A stretch of DNA of 64,000 bases from Chloroflexota bacterium (lineage in GTDB: Bacteria > Chloroflexota > Anaerolineae > UBA4142), in assembly GCA_016219275.1 (NCBI GenBank), contig JACRBM010000047.1, positions 1 through 64,000 on the forward strand, given 5' to 3'. Of the stretch, positions 10,230 through 20,261 are shown piece after piece. The notes under the pieces are model-generated. The model searched no databases, was not told where the DNA came from, and saw only the letters and a program-made list of their open reading frames with translations. The stretch's first letter is position 1. Each line of letters begins with the position of its first letter. The translations under genes were made by a program, and so were the position numbers.

Positions 10230-11485
10230 GTTGTTGTGCTCCGCTGAACGTTGAGATGGATCGTATGCTGATCCGCAATTTGAGTAAATAATTCTTCGTA
10301 ACGACCTATCAATACGGTGCGCGTATAGTGATCGAGAAACGCGCGTCTGCCAGATTGTCCCATTGCTTCGCGCTGTGTGTGAGGCATCGCATGCAACTGA
10401 CGCACTGCCCGCGCAAGCGCCGCGGGATCTTCTGGCGCGCAGATAATCCCAGCTTGAGCATTCCGAATCATCTCGGCGGCATCTCCAGCAATCGCACCAA
10501 GAATGGGGCGACCGCAAGCAAGGTATGCTATGGTCTTGCCGGGGATCGTGATTTCAAATAGCGGATCGCGCCGCAAGTGGACAAGCAAGGCATCTGCCCA
10601 AGCAAAAAACTGCGCCATCTTTTCAGCCGGTTGGCGTCCAATCAAACGGACATTCCTAATGTCGCGTTCCCGCACGGCTCGCTGCAGACGTTCTTCCTCC
10701 ACACCATCGCCAACCAAGACGAATTGTGTGTCCGGCAGATCGTTCAGCAGCGTGGCGGCATTGAGCACATTGTCCAAACTCTGCGCCGCGCCGAGGTTAC
10801 CGCCGTAAATGATATTAAATTTGCCGAGCAAGCCATATTCATGCGCTAGTGTCTCGTCGCGGGGAACTGGGTAATAGAGTTCTTCGTCTGCCCAATTTGG
10901 AATCACGTGAATCTTGTCTGCCGGTACTCCTTTGGCAATCAGATTACGTTTAAATCCAGGCGAGATCACTGTTATGGCGGAGGCGCGCGCATAAACCCCG
11001 CGCGCAAATCGGTCAACGAGTGCCATGCCACGCCGAGAACGAAACATGCCGGTTGCCGCGAGCGTTTCGGGCCACAGGTCCTGGATTTCGTACACAAAGG
11101 GAATCCGGCGCAAGCGCGAAATACACCAAGCCGGTAGACCAATCGTCAAGGGGGGATGATAGACCCACATGACATCGGCGGGACCACACCAAGCCGCGCC
11201 GAGGAACGATGCGGACAAGGCAAAGCTGGCATAATTGGCAATCCGCTTGATACTGGACTGATTATGGTTAGGATAGAGGGGAACACGTAGCACCTGTACA
11301 CCATCGCGGATTTCCCATTGTCGCCAACGGATGGAATAGCCGGGATAAAGGTGCCCGCTAGGATAATTGGGAAACCCGGTGATGGCGGTGACCTGATGAC
11401 CACGAGCCACGAGTGTTTTGGCGAGCAGATGGATACGCGTGTCCGGTTCAGGTGGGTACCACTGGGACAAAACAAGAATTCTCAT
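10226..11485 (-). CDS. wbuB: GT4 glycosyltransferase, WbuB-like (probable FucNAc transferase)
   Basis: A 419-residue GT-B fold enzyme. The N-terminus (LVLSQWYPPEPDTRI), GFPNYPSG, LWPETLAATG and the GT4 donor-site block (KTIAYLACGRPILGAIAGD) match the WbuB group, whose characterised member adds N-acetyl-L-fucosamine to a lipid-linked amino sugar. An L-FucNAc gene set lies immediately downstream, so the genomic context agrees. It overlaps both neighbours by 4 bp. Donor specificity is inferred. Confidence 0.82.
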   Translation of the reverse strand: MRILVLSQWYPPEPDTRIHLLAKTLVARGHQVTAITGFPNYPSGHLYPGYSIRWRQWEIRDGVQVLRVPLYPNHNQSSIKRIANYASFALSASFLGAAWCGPADVMWVYHPPLTIGLPAWCISRLRRIPFVYEIQDLWPETLAATGMFRSRRGMALVDRFARGVYARASAITVISPGFKRNLIAKGVPADKIHVIPNWADEELYYPVPRDETLAHEYGLLGKFNIIYGGNLGAAQSLDNVLNAATLLNDLPDTQFVLVGDGVEEERLQRAVRERDIRNVRLIGRQPAEKMAQFFAWADALLVHLRRDPLFEITIPGKTIAYLACGRPILGAIAGDAAEMIRNAQAGIICAPEDPAALARAVRQLHAMPHTQREAMGQSGRRAFLDHYTRTVLIGRYEELFTQIADQHTIHLNVQRSTTT

Positions 11486-12639
11486 CTATTATAATTACAG
11501 TCGAATAGCTTCCGATATGCGTCGGGTAGCGTTGCTTCCTGCTCACATTTGAACTGTTCGGCGAAGACGCGCGCTCCATTGGACCACATATCGAACTCGG
11601 ATTGATTGATTGACACACAGTATTGGAGGATGGTGTGGAATTGCGTGTGCCTCGAAAGTGGTACGTCCCAACCGGCATGGTGGGAATCCAAGTTGTGCCA
11701 GAGCGTTTGATCGCTAATCAAGACCGGCGAGCCAACCGAAAGAGCTTCTAGGATCGCTCGACCGAATCCTTCTCCGAAAGTTGGCAAAAAAAACAAATGA
11801 TAGCGCGCGAGTGTTTCCGGAACCTGCTCCGGGGATACACTGCCACGATACGAAACGCGAATGTTGGCAGGTAAGTCTCGAATCACGTGTTGACATTCTT
11901 GCCAATACTGCGTGTCTTCAAGAGGACCAAAAATATCGAACTCAACCGCGCCTTGAAGAGGAGCCAACAGTCGAAGCGCCAAGGCGAGATTTTTTATACG
12001 GACAATCCGCGAGAGGTAAACTACGCGCAATTTACCGGCGTGTTTTTCGATCGGATGTGTCGAAGTGACCGATGGAAAATTGCCGGATGCCCAGTCAAAA
12101 GCAACTTGGATATTCGCTGATTTCACCTGTCGTCGAATGTCCTCCGCTTCGCGCTCACTCGTGGCGCGCCAGATTACATCGCGGTAAAGCCCCCACCGGT
12201 TTGCCAGAGCAAGATAGGGACGTTTTTTGTATGCCTTGAGCGCGAGCGCATGAGGAGAGAATTCTCCGCGCGGCGCTAGAATGACGCGGTGCGAATCAAT
12301 TTTGCCTAGGTACCGCAAGAACAGGAGTTTGATAGTAGGGCGGGCAAAGTGGCTGTTCAGAAAAAGAACATCATGCTCAGTGGTCTGAATCAAGGTGCGC
12401 CAATGGTGCAGTGATTGTTGTTGCGGCGTCAAGTAACGTACGCATGCTTTACCGACGGGTTGCCATTCGCCATGTTTTATACTCGAATACGGCTGTGACT
12501 CACCTACATCGCGATCAAGTGTAACGATTGAGAACGTATATTCGTCACCCATTCGCTCGACGAGATTCGCGATACTTCGGATTGGTCCGCCTCCCTTGTA
12601 ACCGGGCAAATAAGCGCCGACAACGACCAGAATCTTCAT
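11482..12639 (-). CDS. GT4-like glycosyltransferase (tandem paralogue B)
   Basis: A 385-residue GT-B glycosyltransferase. N-terminal ILVVVGAYLPGYKGGGPIRS and a C-terminal donor site with FLPTFGEGFGRAILEALSVGSPVLISD are typical of family 4 retaining enzymes. It is a diverged duplicate of the next gene upstream (same length; shared YLPGYK.GGP, EY.FSI.T.DRD, VILAPRGEFS-type and YWQECQ blocks). It overlaps both neighbours by 4 bp. The sugar it transfers is unknown. Confidence 0.85.
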   Translation of the reverse strand: MKILVVVGAYLPGYKGGGPIRSIANLVERMGDEYTFSIVTLDRDVGESQPYSSIKHGEWQPVGKACVRYLTPQQQSLHHWRTLIQTTEHDVLFLNSHFARPTIKLLFLRYLGKIDSHRVILAPRGEFSPHALALKAYKKRPYLALANRWGLYRDVIWRATSEREAEDIRRQVKSANIQVAFDWASGNFPSVTSTHPIEKHAGKLRVVYLSRIVRIKNLALALRLLAPLQGAVEFDIFGPLEDTQYWQECQHVIRDLPANIRVSYRGSVSPEQVPETLARYHLFFLPTFGEGFGRAILEALSVGSPVLISDQTLWHNLDSHHAGWDVPLSRHTQFHTILQYCVSINQSEFDMWSNGARVFAEQFKCEQEATLPDAYRKLFDCNYNR

Positions 12640-13793
12640 ACCTGTGGCAATTGATTAATCAGGCTACGGAACTGGTCGAGTTGTTCGTTTTGGCTTTCTA
12701 CGAATCGTGCGCCGAGGGCGCGTGCGCCACGCGACCATTCCGCAAATGTCGAACTATCCATTGCCACACATTCATTCAAGATGGCTTGAAATTGTTCCGA
12801 CGCAGACAAGGATACGTCCCAGCCCGCGTGCTTCGCCGCCAAGTCCCGCCAAGGGGTTTGGTTACTCACAAGCACTGGGCAGCCCGCTATCAGCGCTTCG
12901 GCAACCACGTGCCCGAAATTTTCTCCGTGCGTTGGAAATAGAAACAAGTGGTATTTAGAAAAAACGTGGATGACTTGGTCTTGAGCGACCACACCGCAAT
13001 AATTGACGCGATGTGACGGCGGTAACTTTCGAATCAATGCTTGACATTCTTGCCAGTACTGGACATCTTCGAGCGGACCATAAATATCGAATTTTACGCA
13101 ACCTGGTGCCAGACGCAACATCTGCAAGGCAAAGAGCAGATTCTTTTTGCGGACGATACGCGAAAGAAAAACGATCTGCAATTCTCCAACGCGTTTTACG
13201 CGATGATCCATTTTCTCCGGTATGGTGTCGAATGTGACGATGTTCTCAGCGGTGTGAATCGGCGCCAGCTCAAAGACTCGGTGAATGTCTTGCGCTTCTG
13301 AATCGCTCGAAGCGTGCCAGACTACGTTCCGGGTGAGCCCGAGTTGCTTGGCGAGAAATATGTACGCGCGTTTTTTGATGGTTTTCAGTGCTAGCGCACC
13401 CGATGAGAATTCGCCACGCGGCGCGAGTACAACCGGCTTGGATGGAATCTGGCGCAAGCGACGTAACACCAATGTTTGGATCGTGAGCAATGCGAAAAAA
13501 CTATTGAGGTAGAGCACGTCGTATTGGATCTGGGATAAAAGCCACCGCCAATTCAACAATCGCAATTGGTGCGGCGCAAGGTACATCACGCGCGCTTTCC
13601 CGACAGTCAGCCAGTCGCCAACGAGAATGTTGGAAAATGGAACCCGGTCGCCAATGTCACGGTCACTCGTCAAGATGGAAAAATCATACTCGTTGCCCAG
13701 GCGATCAACCAGATTCACGAGCGAGCGTACCGGACCACCGGCTTTATAGCCCGGCAAGTAATGTCCTATCGAAACCAAAATCCGTCGGTTCAT
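12636..13793 (-). CDS. GT4-like glycosyltransferase (tandem paralogue A)
   Basis: A 385-residue glycosyltransferase of the same subgroup as its downstream neighbour: YLPGYKAGGPVRSL, APRGEFSSGALALK, VFLSRIVRKKN and FPTHGENFGHVVAEALIAGCPVLVS. Equal length and collinear motifs point to a tandem duplication followed by change of specificity, so the two probably add successive sugars. It overlaps the asparagine synthetase gene by 4 bp. Confidence 0.85.
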   Translation of the reverse strand: MNRRILVSIGHYLPGYKAGGPVRSLVNLVDRLGNEYDFSILTSDRDIGDRVPFSNILVGDWLTVGKARVMYLAPHQLRLLNWRWLLSQIQYDVLYLNSFFALLTIQTLVLRRLRQIPSKPVVLAPRGEFSSGALALKTIKKRAYIFLAKQLGLTRNVVWHASSDSEAQDIHRVFELAPIHTAENIVTFDTIPEKMDHRVKRVGELQIVFLSRIVRKKNLLFALQMLRLAPGCVKFDIYGPLEDVQYWQECQALIRKLPPSHRVNYCGVVAQDQVIHVFSKYHLFLFPTHGENFGHVVAEALIAGCPVLVSNQTPWRDLAAKHAGWDVSLSASEQFQAILNECVAMDSSTFAEWSRGARALGARFVESQNEQLDQFRSLINQLPQV

Positions 13794-15583
13794 CGCTGTA
13801 TGTCTACAAATTCACCTAACACGCGCAGTGCCAAGCGGCGCGAGTCCATTCCCCACCGGGGTGGGTCGCGTGGGACAGACGGGTCGAGCCATTCCATCAC
13901 CGGGAACATAAAACCGGACTTGCGGCGCGTGAAGAGTTGGGTCGGCAATTCCGGAGCGACTTGTTGAACAAGAGCGGCTTTGCCTTGATGGCGCGCCGGT
14001 TCAAAACCGGTTTGGCAAAGGTACTCACGCAAACGCACGTCAACCAGCGGCACGCGCAACTCGAGCGAGTGTGCCATCGAAGCCCAATCCGCGTCGCGCA
14101 AGAGTTGGTTTCGCATGTACTGACCGGATTCTAGCTGATGCACGTGTTCCCACGCGCTACACCCATCGGTTTGTGTGCCTGGGCCATTCGTCAAAGCCAG
14201 CATCCGGGCGATTGGGTCATACGTGGCAAGTCCTGCGTGTGCCATATCTGATCCAATCAATGCTGGCAGTTCCTCCGGCAGAAACACGCCGCGGCGGAGA
14301 TAGTACGCACCCGCGATATCACCGCCGTACCTGAGCAATCCTGCGAGCTTGGGCTGGGTCGGACGCGCGATCTGCGCGAGCTGAGACCAAACCGCATGCA
14401 AGCCGGGAATACGTCGCGCGATGCTCGACCACTTGGTCCAGCGCGGCACATCGTGGAATGAAGAATAACTGCCGAACAACTCGTCGCCGCCTAGTCCCGA
14501 CAAGACAACCTTGAGTCCGGCGGATTGCGCAAATTGACTGATCACAAAAACGTTAAATCCATCTACACTAGGTTGATCCATTGCCGCGAGCGTGTGCGAC
14601 CATAGATCCGGCAAGTCAGTTGGACTGACGCGTTGTTCGATATGATGCGTGCCAAGTGTTTTGGCAACCTCAGCCGCCAACGGCAATTCATCCCATGGTT
14701 TGCCCAGGAAACTGGTAAAGCCCAGTGAGAAGGTTTGCGGCGGAGTTGGCAAAGTCCGGCACGCTAATGCGGTAAGCAACGTCGAATCAAGTCCGGCTGA
14801 GAGAAAAATTGCTACGGGCACATCGGCAACTAGATGTGCCTGCACCGTATCTTGGAGCGCTTCTTGAACGTTGGCGTACCGGTTGGCAACGGGCGCGCGC
14901 CAATCGTAGTGTGCACACGGCGCGCCGATCTTGCCACACTCGACAAGGACATAGTGCCCGGCGGGAACGGCGCGCACGGCGTGCCGAATCGTGAACGGTT
15001 CCGGCACTGATCCCCACAACAAAAAACCGGCAACGCCTGCAGGATCCGGTTCGCGCGAAATTGCGCCGCTAACTTCCAACGCCTTGACTTGTGAGGCGAA
15101 GCGAAGATAATCTCCGTCGCTTGAATAGTACAGTGGTTTGATGCCATAGGGGTCGCGTGCCAGCAAGAGACGATGGGTGTGTGTATCCCAGATTGCAAAC
15201 GCATACATTCCACGTAGACGTGGAAACATCGCAGTGCCTTGACGTGCGTACAGCGCCAGGATAACTTCAGTGTCACTGTGCGTTTTCAACGGTGCGCCAT
15301 CGCGGATCAACTCGGCGCGCAGTTCGGCATAGTTGTAAATCTCGCCGTTGAACGTGATCCAATAACGACCATTCTCCCACGACATCGGTTGTGCGCCAGC
15401 CGGCGAGAGGTCAATGATTGCTAATCGCAGATGCCCAAAGCCGATTTCACCGGATTCCAAGACCCATTCTCCGGTATCATCTGGACCGCGCAAGTACATA
15501 TAATCACGCGTACGGATTAGCTCGGTTCGACTGATCGCCGGGGCTGATTCGCGCAAGCGCAAGATGCCATTGATCCCACACAT
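13790..15583 (-). CDS. asnB: Glutamine-hydrolysing asparagine synthetase
   Basis: A 597-residue class B enzyme with Cys2 as the glutaminase nucleophile (MCGINGIL), the N-terminal Ntn domain with LRLAIIDLSPAGAQP and NGEIYNYAELR, and the ATP-binding SAGLDSTLL loop near residue 255 followed by LSGLGGDELFGSY. In surface-polysaccharide clusters such enzymes are thought to amidate sugar acids or attach amino groups, rather than to make free asparagine; that role here is inferred. It overlaps the glycosyltransferase gene by 4 bp. Confidence 0.92.
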   Translation of the reverse strand: MCGINGILRLRESAPAISRTELIRTRDYMYLRGPDDTGEWVLESGEIGFGHLRLAIIDLSPAGAQPMSWENGRYWITFNGEIYNYAELRAELIRDGAPLKTHSDTEVILALYARQGTAMFPRLRGMYAFAIWDTHTHRLLLARDPYGIKPLYYSSDGDYLRFASQVKALEVSGAISREPDPAGVAGFLLWGSVPEPFTIRHAVRAVPAGHYVLVECGKIGAPCAHYDWRAPVANRYANVQEALQDTVQAHLVADVPVAIFLSAGLDSTLLTALACRTLPTPPQTFSLGFTSFLGKPWDELPLAAEVAKTLGTHHIEQRVSPTDLPDLWSHTLAAMDQPSVDGFNVFVISQFAQSAGLKVVLSGLGGDELFGSYSSFHDVPRWTKWSSIARRIPGLHAVWSQLAQIARPTQPKLAGLLRYGGDIAGAYYLRRGVFLPEELPALIGSDMAHAGLATYDPIARMLALTNGPGTQTDGCSAWEHVHQLESGQYMRNQLLRDADWASMAHSLELRVPLVDVRLREYLCQTGFEPARHQGKAALVQQVAPELPTQLFTRRKSGFMFPVMEWLDPSVPRDPPRWGMDSRRLALRVLGEFVDIQR

Positions 15584-15587
15584 AGTT

Positions 15588-16793
15588 TTAGTTTCCTGCT
15601 CGACAAATCAGCAACTCAGCGTACTTGTCCAAATAGACTTGCCCAGTGGCAGCCATTGAAAAGCGTTTTTCGGCAACGGTACGACCGGCATATCCCATCT
15701 GTTGGCGCATGGTCGAGTCTTGCAAAAGGGACTGGATTGCGTCAGTGATCGCGCCTAGGTTGCCAACAGGTGTAAGTAATCCAGTAGTTCCATGAACAAT
15801 CGCGGTAGACGGTCCGCCGCAATCTGTGCATATTACTGGAAGCCCAGAAGCCATCGCTTCGAGAATGACAATGCCTAATCCTTCTTCATCCGAAGGTAAG
15901 ACAAATAGCGACGCATTCTGATACGTCAGCCGCAGTTGCGCTAATGAGATGTTTTTCTTGATTTCGATATGATTCTCTAATCCTAGAGATTTGACCAGAT
16001 GAGTGTCCTCCTCAGAAACGCCATTACGTCCGACGAGCACGAGGCGGGGGATGTCAGGTCGCTGTAGATGAATCGCGTGATAGGCGCGAATCAACATGCT
16101 CAAATTCTTACGCGGATCATCAAGCCGACCGACGCATAGGAGGGGTCCATCAGTTTGATAGCAAGAGGGAGGGCAGAAAAAATCGGTATCTACGCCCGGG
16201 GGAGCCAGTGTCAAACGCGCTTGTGGGACAATCGAATTCAATAGTTTGATCGTATAGTGGCTTTCAGCGAAAACGCAGCTAGCCAATGATAAAGCGCGCA
16301 GTTCGATTTGAGCGACGGCGTGTACCATGCCAGTCATCCAAATTTTTTTCCAACCAGTGGCTTGACGGATGCTCGACACACGTTCATTACCGGCGCGGGT
16401 GGCTACGAATAGTGTGACCGGCGGCACAATCCCTTCTGTCACTGCTGCCCATGCGGGCGTACCCGCGACGACCTGAACAAGATCATAGCGATTGAGTAAT
16501 TCAGTTAATTGACGCCGTGGTTTGTAGCGCTGGAACTCGAATTCAGTCAAAAAAGCGCCGACATGATAGATTTTGTCATTGTTGTTATTTTGTTTCAAAC
16601 CAACTTGGATACCGCGTTGCCAAGTTGCTGGCGACAGTAGTCGCACGCTTTGGTCGTCACTCATTGAAGTGGCGAGGACGATGATGTCGGTACTGTACTG
16701 TTCGGTGTGATTAAGCGCCGCGCGTAGGAACTGGGTCGTTGTCCAAACACCTCCGCCAACGGTGTGTGTTACCAGGGCAATGCGATATGTCAT
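15588..16793 (-). CDS. GT4 glycosyltransferase
   Basis: A 401-residue GT-B enzyme. The N-terminal half has VTHTVGGGVWTTT. The C-terminal half has LLCVGRLDDPRKNLSMLIRAY and LFVLPSDEEGLGIVILEAMASGLPVICTDCGG, with the EX7E motif of family 4. It probably adds one sugar of the repeat unit. It is separated from the asparagine synthetase gene by 4 bp. The donor sugar is unknown. Confidence 0.88.
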   Translation of the reverse strand: MTYRIALVTHTVGGGVWTTTQFLRAALNHTEQYSTDIIVLATSMSDDQSVRLLSPATWQRGIQVGLKQNNNNDKIYHVGAFLTEFEFQRYKPRRQLTELLNRYDLVQVVAGTPAWAAVTEGIVPPVTLFVATRAGNERVSSIRQATGWKKIWMTGMVHAVAQIELRALSLASCVFAESHYTIKLLNSIVPQARLTLAPPGVDTDFFCPPSCYQTDGPLLCVGRLDDPRKNLSMLIRAYHAIHLQRPDIPRLVLVGRNGVSEEDTHLVKSLGLENHIEIKKNISLAQLRLTYQNASLFVLPSDEEGLGIVILEAMASGLPVICTDCGGPSTAIVHGTTGLLTPVGNLGAITDAIQSLLQDSTMRQQMGYAGRTVAEKRFSMAATGQVYLDKYAELLICRAGN

Positions 16794-16836
16794 TCAACCT
16801 ACTTGCGTCAAGTATTCACGCGGATGGAGTAATTCA

Positions 16837-18348
16837 TTACAGGTGCTTGCGTAGAAGAATCCAAAGTGCGAAGGCGACTGCCAGTGGAATCACCATATCG
16901 CGAAAAGTGGCGAGGTAGTGTCCAAAAGGTTGCTCTAGGTTCAAGGTAATCCCGACTAACCAAGGTGCGAGTGGGTGCGTGGATAACCGGCTCGGCGAAA
17001 GCAAAAAACCGGTCAAAAGAGACCAGAAGAAGCCGATTCCCAAGAACGTGAACAAGCCAGCAACCCATCCATAGTTCCCTACGAACTCGAATGGAAGCGA
17101 AACGGCGATGCTGTTCAAGTAATTCGAAGGATCGGTAAGCCCCAAATCGGTACCAATCGTCCGCGACATCAAGTTGCCAACGTTCATTTCCGGTTTGTCC
17201 GGCGCGAGTGCGCGCGGAATCAACGCTTGCAAACCCATCTCGACCGTTTCGCCTTTCCAGTACCCATCGAACCAATCGGCTTTGCGTGTCAATTCCCCCG
17301 CCAGCGGGTAGATGCCGCGAAACAATTGCTCGACCTTGACATCTCGTACATCGGATTGCAGAAATCTGCCAGACAAAAAGGTATCGAGAAATATGTCTGT
17401 GCGATCGGTGGTTGATTGCGCTGACGTCATGATGGCGGTTTGCCGCGCTGTCGTCACAAAAGGGTCAACGATGAACAAGAAAACAATGGCTAAAACGAGA
17501 CCCAAATGCCACGGGATGCGTTTGGTATAGGACACGTACGCACAGAGTGTGTAAAAGAATAACAGGATCATCGGGCCGCGTGATCCACTGGTTATTCCAG
17601 TTGCTAGACCCTGCACAAGAATCAAGATGGCAACTAATTTCAGCCACCAAGAGCCAGAGTGTTTGGGCGCAAACAAATATGCAATCGCACCGACACTTGC
17701 AAAGATAATGACATCGCTTATCGCGTCAAGCACACCCAACCACCACACATCGGTGCGAGTTCCTCCGAGATAATTGACAAACGTGATTCCTTCGACGCCG
17801 GCGGTCCTAAACGCGATTACTAGAACGGTGGCAATCGTGCCAATCGCCCAGAATGCCAATAAGGTTAAGGGTGTATACGAAAAACTATTCGGCATGAGAA
17901 ACGTTGCAGACAGTTTGCTGGATTCGAGCCATTGTAGTGCCACGCGCGCAATCGCGGCATAGAGTGGCAATCCAAGAGCGACGATAAATTGTGCATCCAG
18001 CCCGGCTTCTTGAATGCGTAAGGCGGCTGAAGCGTCTCCGAGGAACAAATAATATCCGCCAATCACCACCGGCGCGGCACCAACCCACCAGTAGAAAATG
18101 GCAACAACTGCCTGAACCGGATTGATGAGTGGGCGGTCAGACAGCAACCACAACGCGATGAATGTGCCGAGCAATATGCACATCTGACTGAACCAATATG
18201 AAGAACTCGTACTAGATAGCAGAGCCGTGCCAAATGTAGCAACGACAATGAGGATAGTGCCCGCAATGAACCATGGAGCGCGAATCCAAGATTTTTCACT
18301 GACATCTGGATAGTGCAACTGAGCTACGCGCAATGTTTCTGTACTCAT
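16837..18348 (-). CDS. Polytopic membrane protein, probable polysaccharide polymerase (Wzy-like)
   Basis: About 503 residues with roughly ten to twelve membrane segments and one large hydrophilic loop (about 300-400: DIFLDTFLSG, LFRGIYPLAGE, ALIPRALAPDKPE). PRALAPDKPE-like motifs followed by membrane helices are seen in O-antigen polymerase/ligase-type proteins. The cluster otherwise lacks a polymerase, which supports the call. Start 18348 is chosen because a purine-rich GAAGAACGAGA precedes it; the longer frame has no such signal. Confidence 0.65.
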   Translation of the reverse strand: MSTETLRVAQLHYPDVSEKSWIRAPWFIAGTILIVVATFGTALLSSTSSSYWFSQMCILLGTFIALWLLSDRPLINPVQAVVAIFYWWVGAAPVVIGGYYLFLGDASAALRIQEAGLDAQFIVALGLPLYAAIARVALQWLESSKLSATFLMPNSFSYTPLTLLAFWAIGTIATVLVIAFRTAGVEGITFVNYLGGTRTDVWWLGVLDAISDVIIFASVGAIAYLFAPKHSGSWWLKLVAILILVQGLATGITSGSRGPMILLFFYTLCAYVSYTKRIPWHLGLVLAIVFLFIVDPFVTTARQTAIMTSAQSTTDRTDIFLDTFLSGRFLQSDVRDVKVEQLFRGIYPLAGELTRKADWFDGYWKGETVEMGLQALIPRALAPDKPEMNVGNLMSRTIGTDLGLTDPSNYLNSIAVSLPFEFVGNYGWVAGLFTFLGIGFFWSLLTGFLLSPSRLSTHPLAPWLVGITLNLEQPFGHYLATFRDMVIPLAVAFALWILLRKHL

Positions 18349-18423
18349 TTCTCGTTCTTCCCATAGATAACTAAAAGCAGCAAGTCCGGGCAAGCGACAA
18401 TCCAAGGAAAAGTCATATCTTCC

Positions 18424-19569
18424 TCACGAGAGAACTCGTTCATAAACGGAATGGACTTGATGAGCGCAACATTCCCAAGAGTATTTTTTCGCGACTGCGT
18501 ATCCTCGCGTCCGCAAGCGGTCGACACTTTGACTATCGTTCAACAAGCTACATATCGTTTCAGCAAGTGTCGTTGGATTCTCGACGGGAAACAAGATAGC
18601 CGCACCCTGGACAATTTCACGGAACACCGGAATATCGGAAGCAATAACAGGACATCCAGAATTCATCGCTTCAATAATCGGAATCCCGAAACCTTCGTAT
18701 AGACTTGACATCACCAGAATCTTGGCGTGCCGTATCAGTTGACGTACCGTGTGCGTGTCTTTGCCACTGAGGTGCACCAGTTCCTCAGTATTCTGAAGTC
18801 GAAGGATGGTCTCCTGAATAGACTTGCTTTTCCAACCAATGCTTCCAACAATGACCATTTGAACACTCTGTGACATATTTTTTCTCAAAATAGAATAAGC
18901 CTCCAAAAGGGTTTTAATTCCCTTCCTAGGCTGAATAGTACCAACAAAAATGACGTACGGTTTGTGAATCCCATGGGAAGGTAGGAATTCATTACCGTGC
19001 TTGGAATCTTCCCAAGATGGTTCATCAACCCCTGGATATGCTACATGGATTTTTTCTTTGGGCACATTTAGGATCCGGTTAAGTTCGTTTTTGACAGTTG
19101 CTGAGATGGTAATTATTGCATCTGCAAGGTTGACGCTGGATCGAATAAGATATCTGTGGTAAAGATTGGAAATCAAGCGGCCGGTTTCTGGAAACAGGAA
19201 GGGAGTTAGATCGTAAATAGTCACTATCTTTTTTGCCTGGCGTGTCTTGGGCACAAGATGAAATAACCCGTGGACCAAATCAACATCGCCGATCTGGTAT
19301 TCGATTGGGTCAAGCTTGAGCGTGTTCCAGCGAATCGCGCTAATGGTTTGGGAACGTCGCATTACATGGAGAGAGGCGTCGGTTCGCAGAGCAGTTAGGT
19401 CGGACAAGCCATGAATATCTACGAAACGCGAGTACGCATATAGTGTGAAATCGTCTTGAGGAAAACCTAGGAGAAGAGATTTGACCAAGTTGGCAGCATA
19501 GGTTCCGACTCCAGTCCGGTTTCCGGAAGTACAGGTGATATCTAACCCAATCTTCACCCCCAATTTCAA
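18424..19569 (-). CDS. GT4 glycosyltransferase (mannosyltransferase-like)
   Basis: A 381-residue enzyme. It has GIDITCTSGNRTGVGTY-type N-terminal glycine-rich residues, IVTIYDLTPFLFPET, ISATVKNELNRIL, FVGTIQPRKGIKTLLEAY and VMSSLYEGFGIPIIEAMNSGCPVIASD, a pattern common in family 4 mannosyl- and rhamnosyltransferases. Local base composition is more AT-rich than the rest of the cluster, as in the flippase and methyltransferase genes beside it, which hints at a block acquired separately. It overlaps the methyltransferase gene by 4 bp. Confidence 0.88.
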   Translation of the reverse strand: MKLGVKIGLDITCTSGNRTGVGTYAANLVKSLLLGFPQDDFTLYAYSRFVDIHGLSDLTALRTDASLHVMRRSQTISAIRWNTLKLDPIEYQIGDVDLVHGLFHLVPKTRQAKKIVTIYDLTPFLFPETGRLISNLYHRYLIRSSVNLADAIITISATVKNELNRILNVPKEKIHVAYPGVDEPSWEDSKHGNEFLPSHGIHKPYVIFVGTIQPRKGIKTLLEAYSILRKNMSQSVQMVIVGSIGWKSKSIQETILRLQNTEELVHLSGKDTHTVRQLIRHAKILVMSSLYEGFGIPIIEAMNSGCPVIASDIPVFREIVQGAAILFPVENPTTLAETICSLLNDSQSVDRLRTRGYAVAKKYSWECCAHQVHSVYERVLS

Positions 19570-20261
19570 GAGCCCTCTGAAGCAAGTACAATATAAAGTT
19601 CACCGGGCGATAAACGTACGAGTGTCTGCCTAATCACCCATAGGGTACGATTCCGTTTGTATGCAAATCGGCGTTCCACAAAACCCAGAATACGACCCAG
19701 CAGATTGTAATGTGCTTGTCCCGTCACATCCACAACACCAAGACCGCCAACCAAGTCCAGCCACTTCTTAACGGACAATAGGCGTTCATCACCACGTAAA
19801 CCACCACGCCAGTAGCATGTTGGAACTGAAAAGGCAACCAGGCGACTAACGCGAAGAGATTCACGAAGAGCGGCGGTAATAACTGGTGGATCGAAATGCT
19901 CCAATAGTCCCTGACTGTAAATCAAGTCAAAAGTACCTTTCTGAAAAGGCAAGGAAAGCAGGTCCCCTTGCATCAAATCCAATCGGACGGATTTGCTAGA
20001 CCAGTCTCTTGATTGAGAAAGTAGATCAAACGACAAGTCCACCCCAACATAACGAGCGCCAATGCTTGCAAGGTACATTCCAAGATAGGCATTGGCGCAA
20101 CCGACCTCCAGAATCCTGCGATTTCTGAGATCATGACCGAGAGCAGTTTGGATAAAATGGAATTGTCCTGATACTGTGTTATGGAACGCGGCGAGTGACA
20201 AAGCTGTCCCATAATATTCTTCCCAAGTTGCCTGCGGGTTTGCTTGGCTTGGATTTTTCAT
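19566..20261 (-). CDS. Class I SAM-dependent methyltransferase
   Basis: About 231 residues. Motif I is RILEVGCANAYLGMYLA, followed by YVGVDLSFDLL (acidic end of strand 2) and FDLIYSQGLLEHF. These are the SAM-binding elements of class I methyltransferases of the Methyltransf_11 type. It may methylate a sugar or cap the chain; the target is unknown. Start 20261 gives a 4-bp overlap with the flippase gene, against 19 bp for the longer frame. Confidence 0.85.
   Translation of the reverse strand: MKNPSQANPQATWEEYYGTALSLAAFHNTVSGQFHFIQTALGHDLRNRRILEVGCANAYLGMYLASIGARYVGVDLSFDLLSQSRDWSSKSVRLDLMQGDLLSLPFQKGTFDLIYSQGLLEHFDPPVITAALRESLRVSRLVAFSVPTCYWRGGLRGDERLLSVKKWLDLVGGLGVVDVTGQAHYNLLGRILGFVERRFAYKRNRTLWVIRQTLVRLSPGELYIVLASEGS

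Noticed and set aside
16808-17275. Minus-strand open frame beginning VVRWVLERRNGR-like within the polymerase gene
   Set aside because: It is in another frame of the polytopic membrane protein gene and lacks a ribosome binding site; the hydrophobic frame is clearly the coding one.
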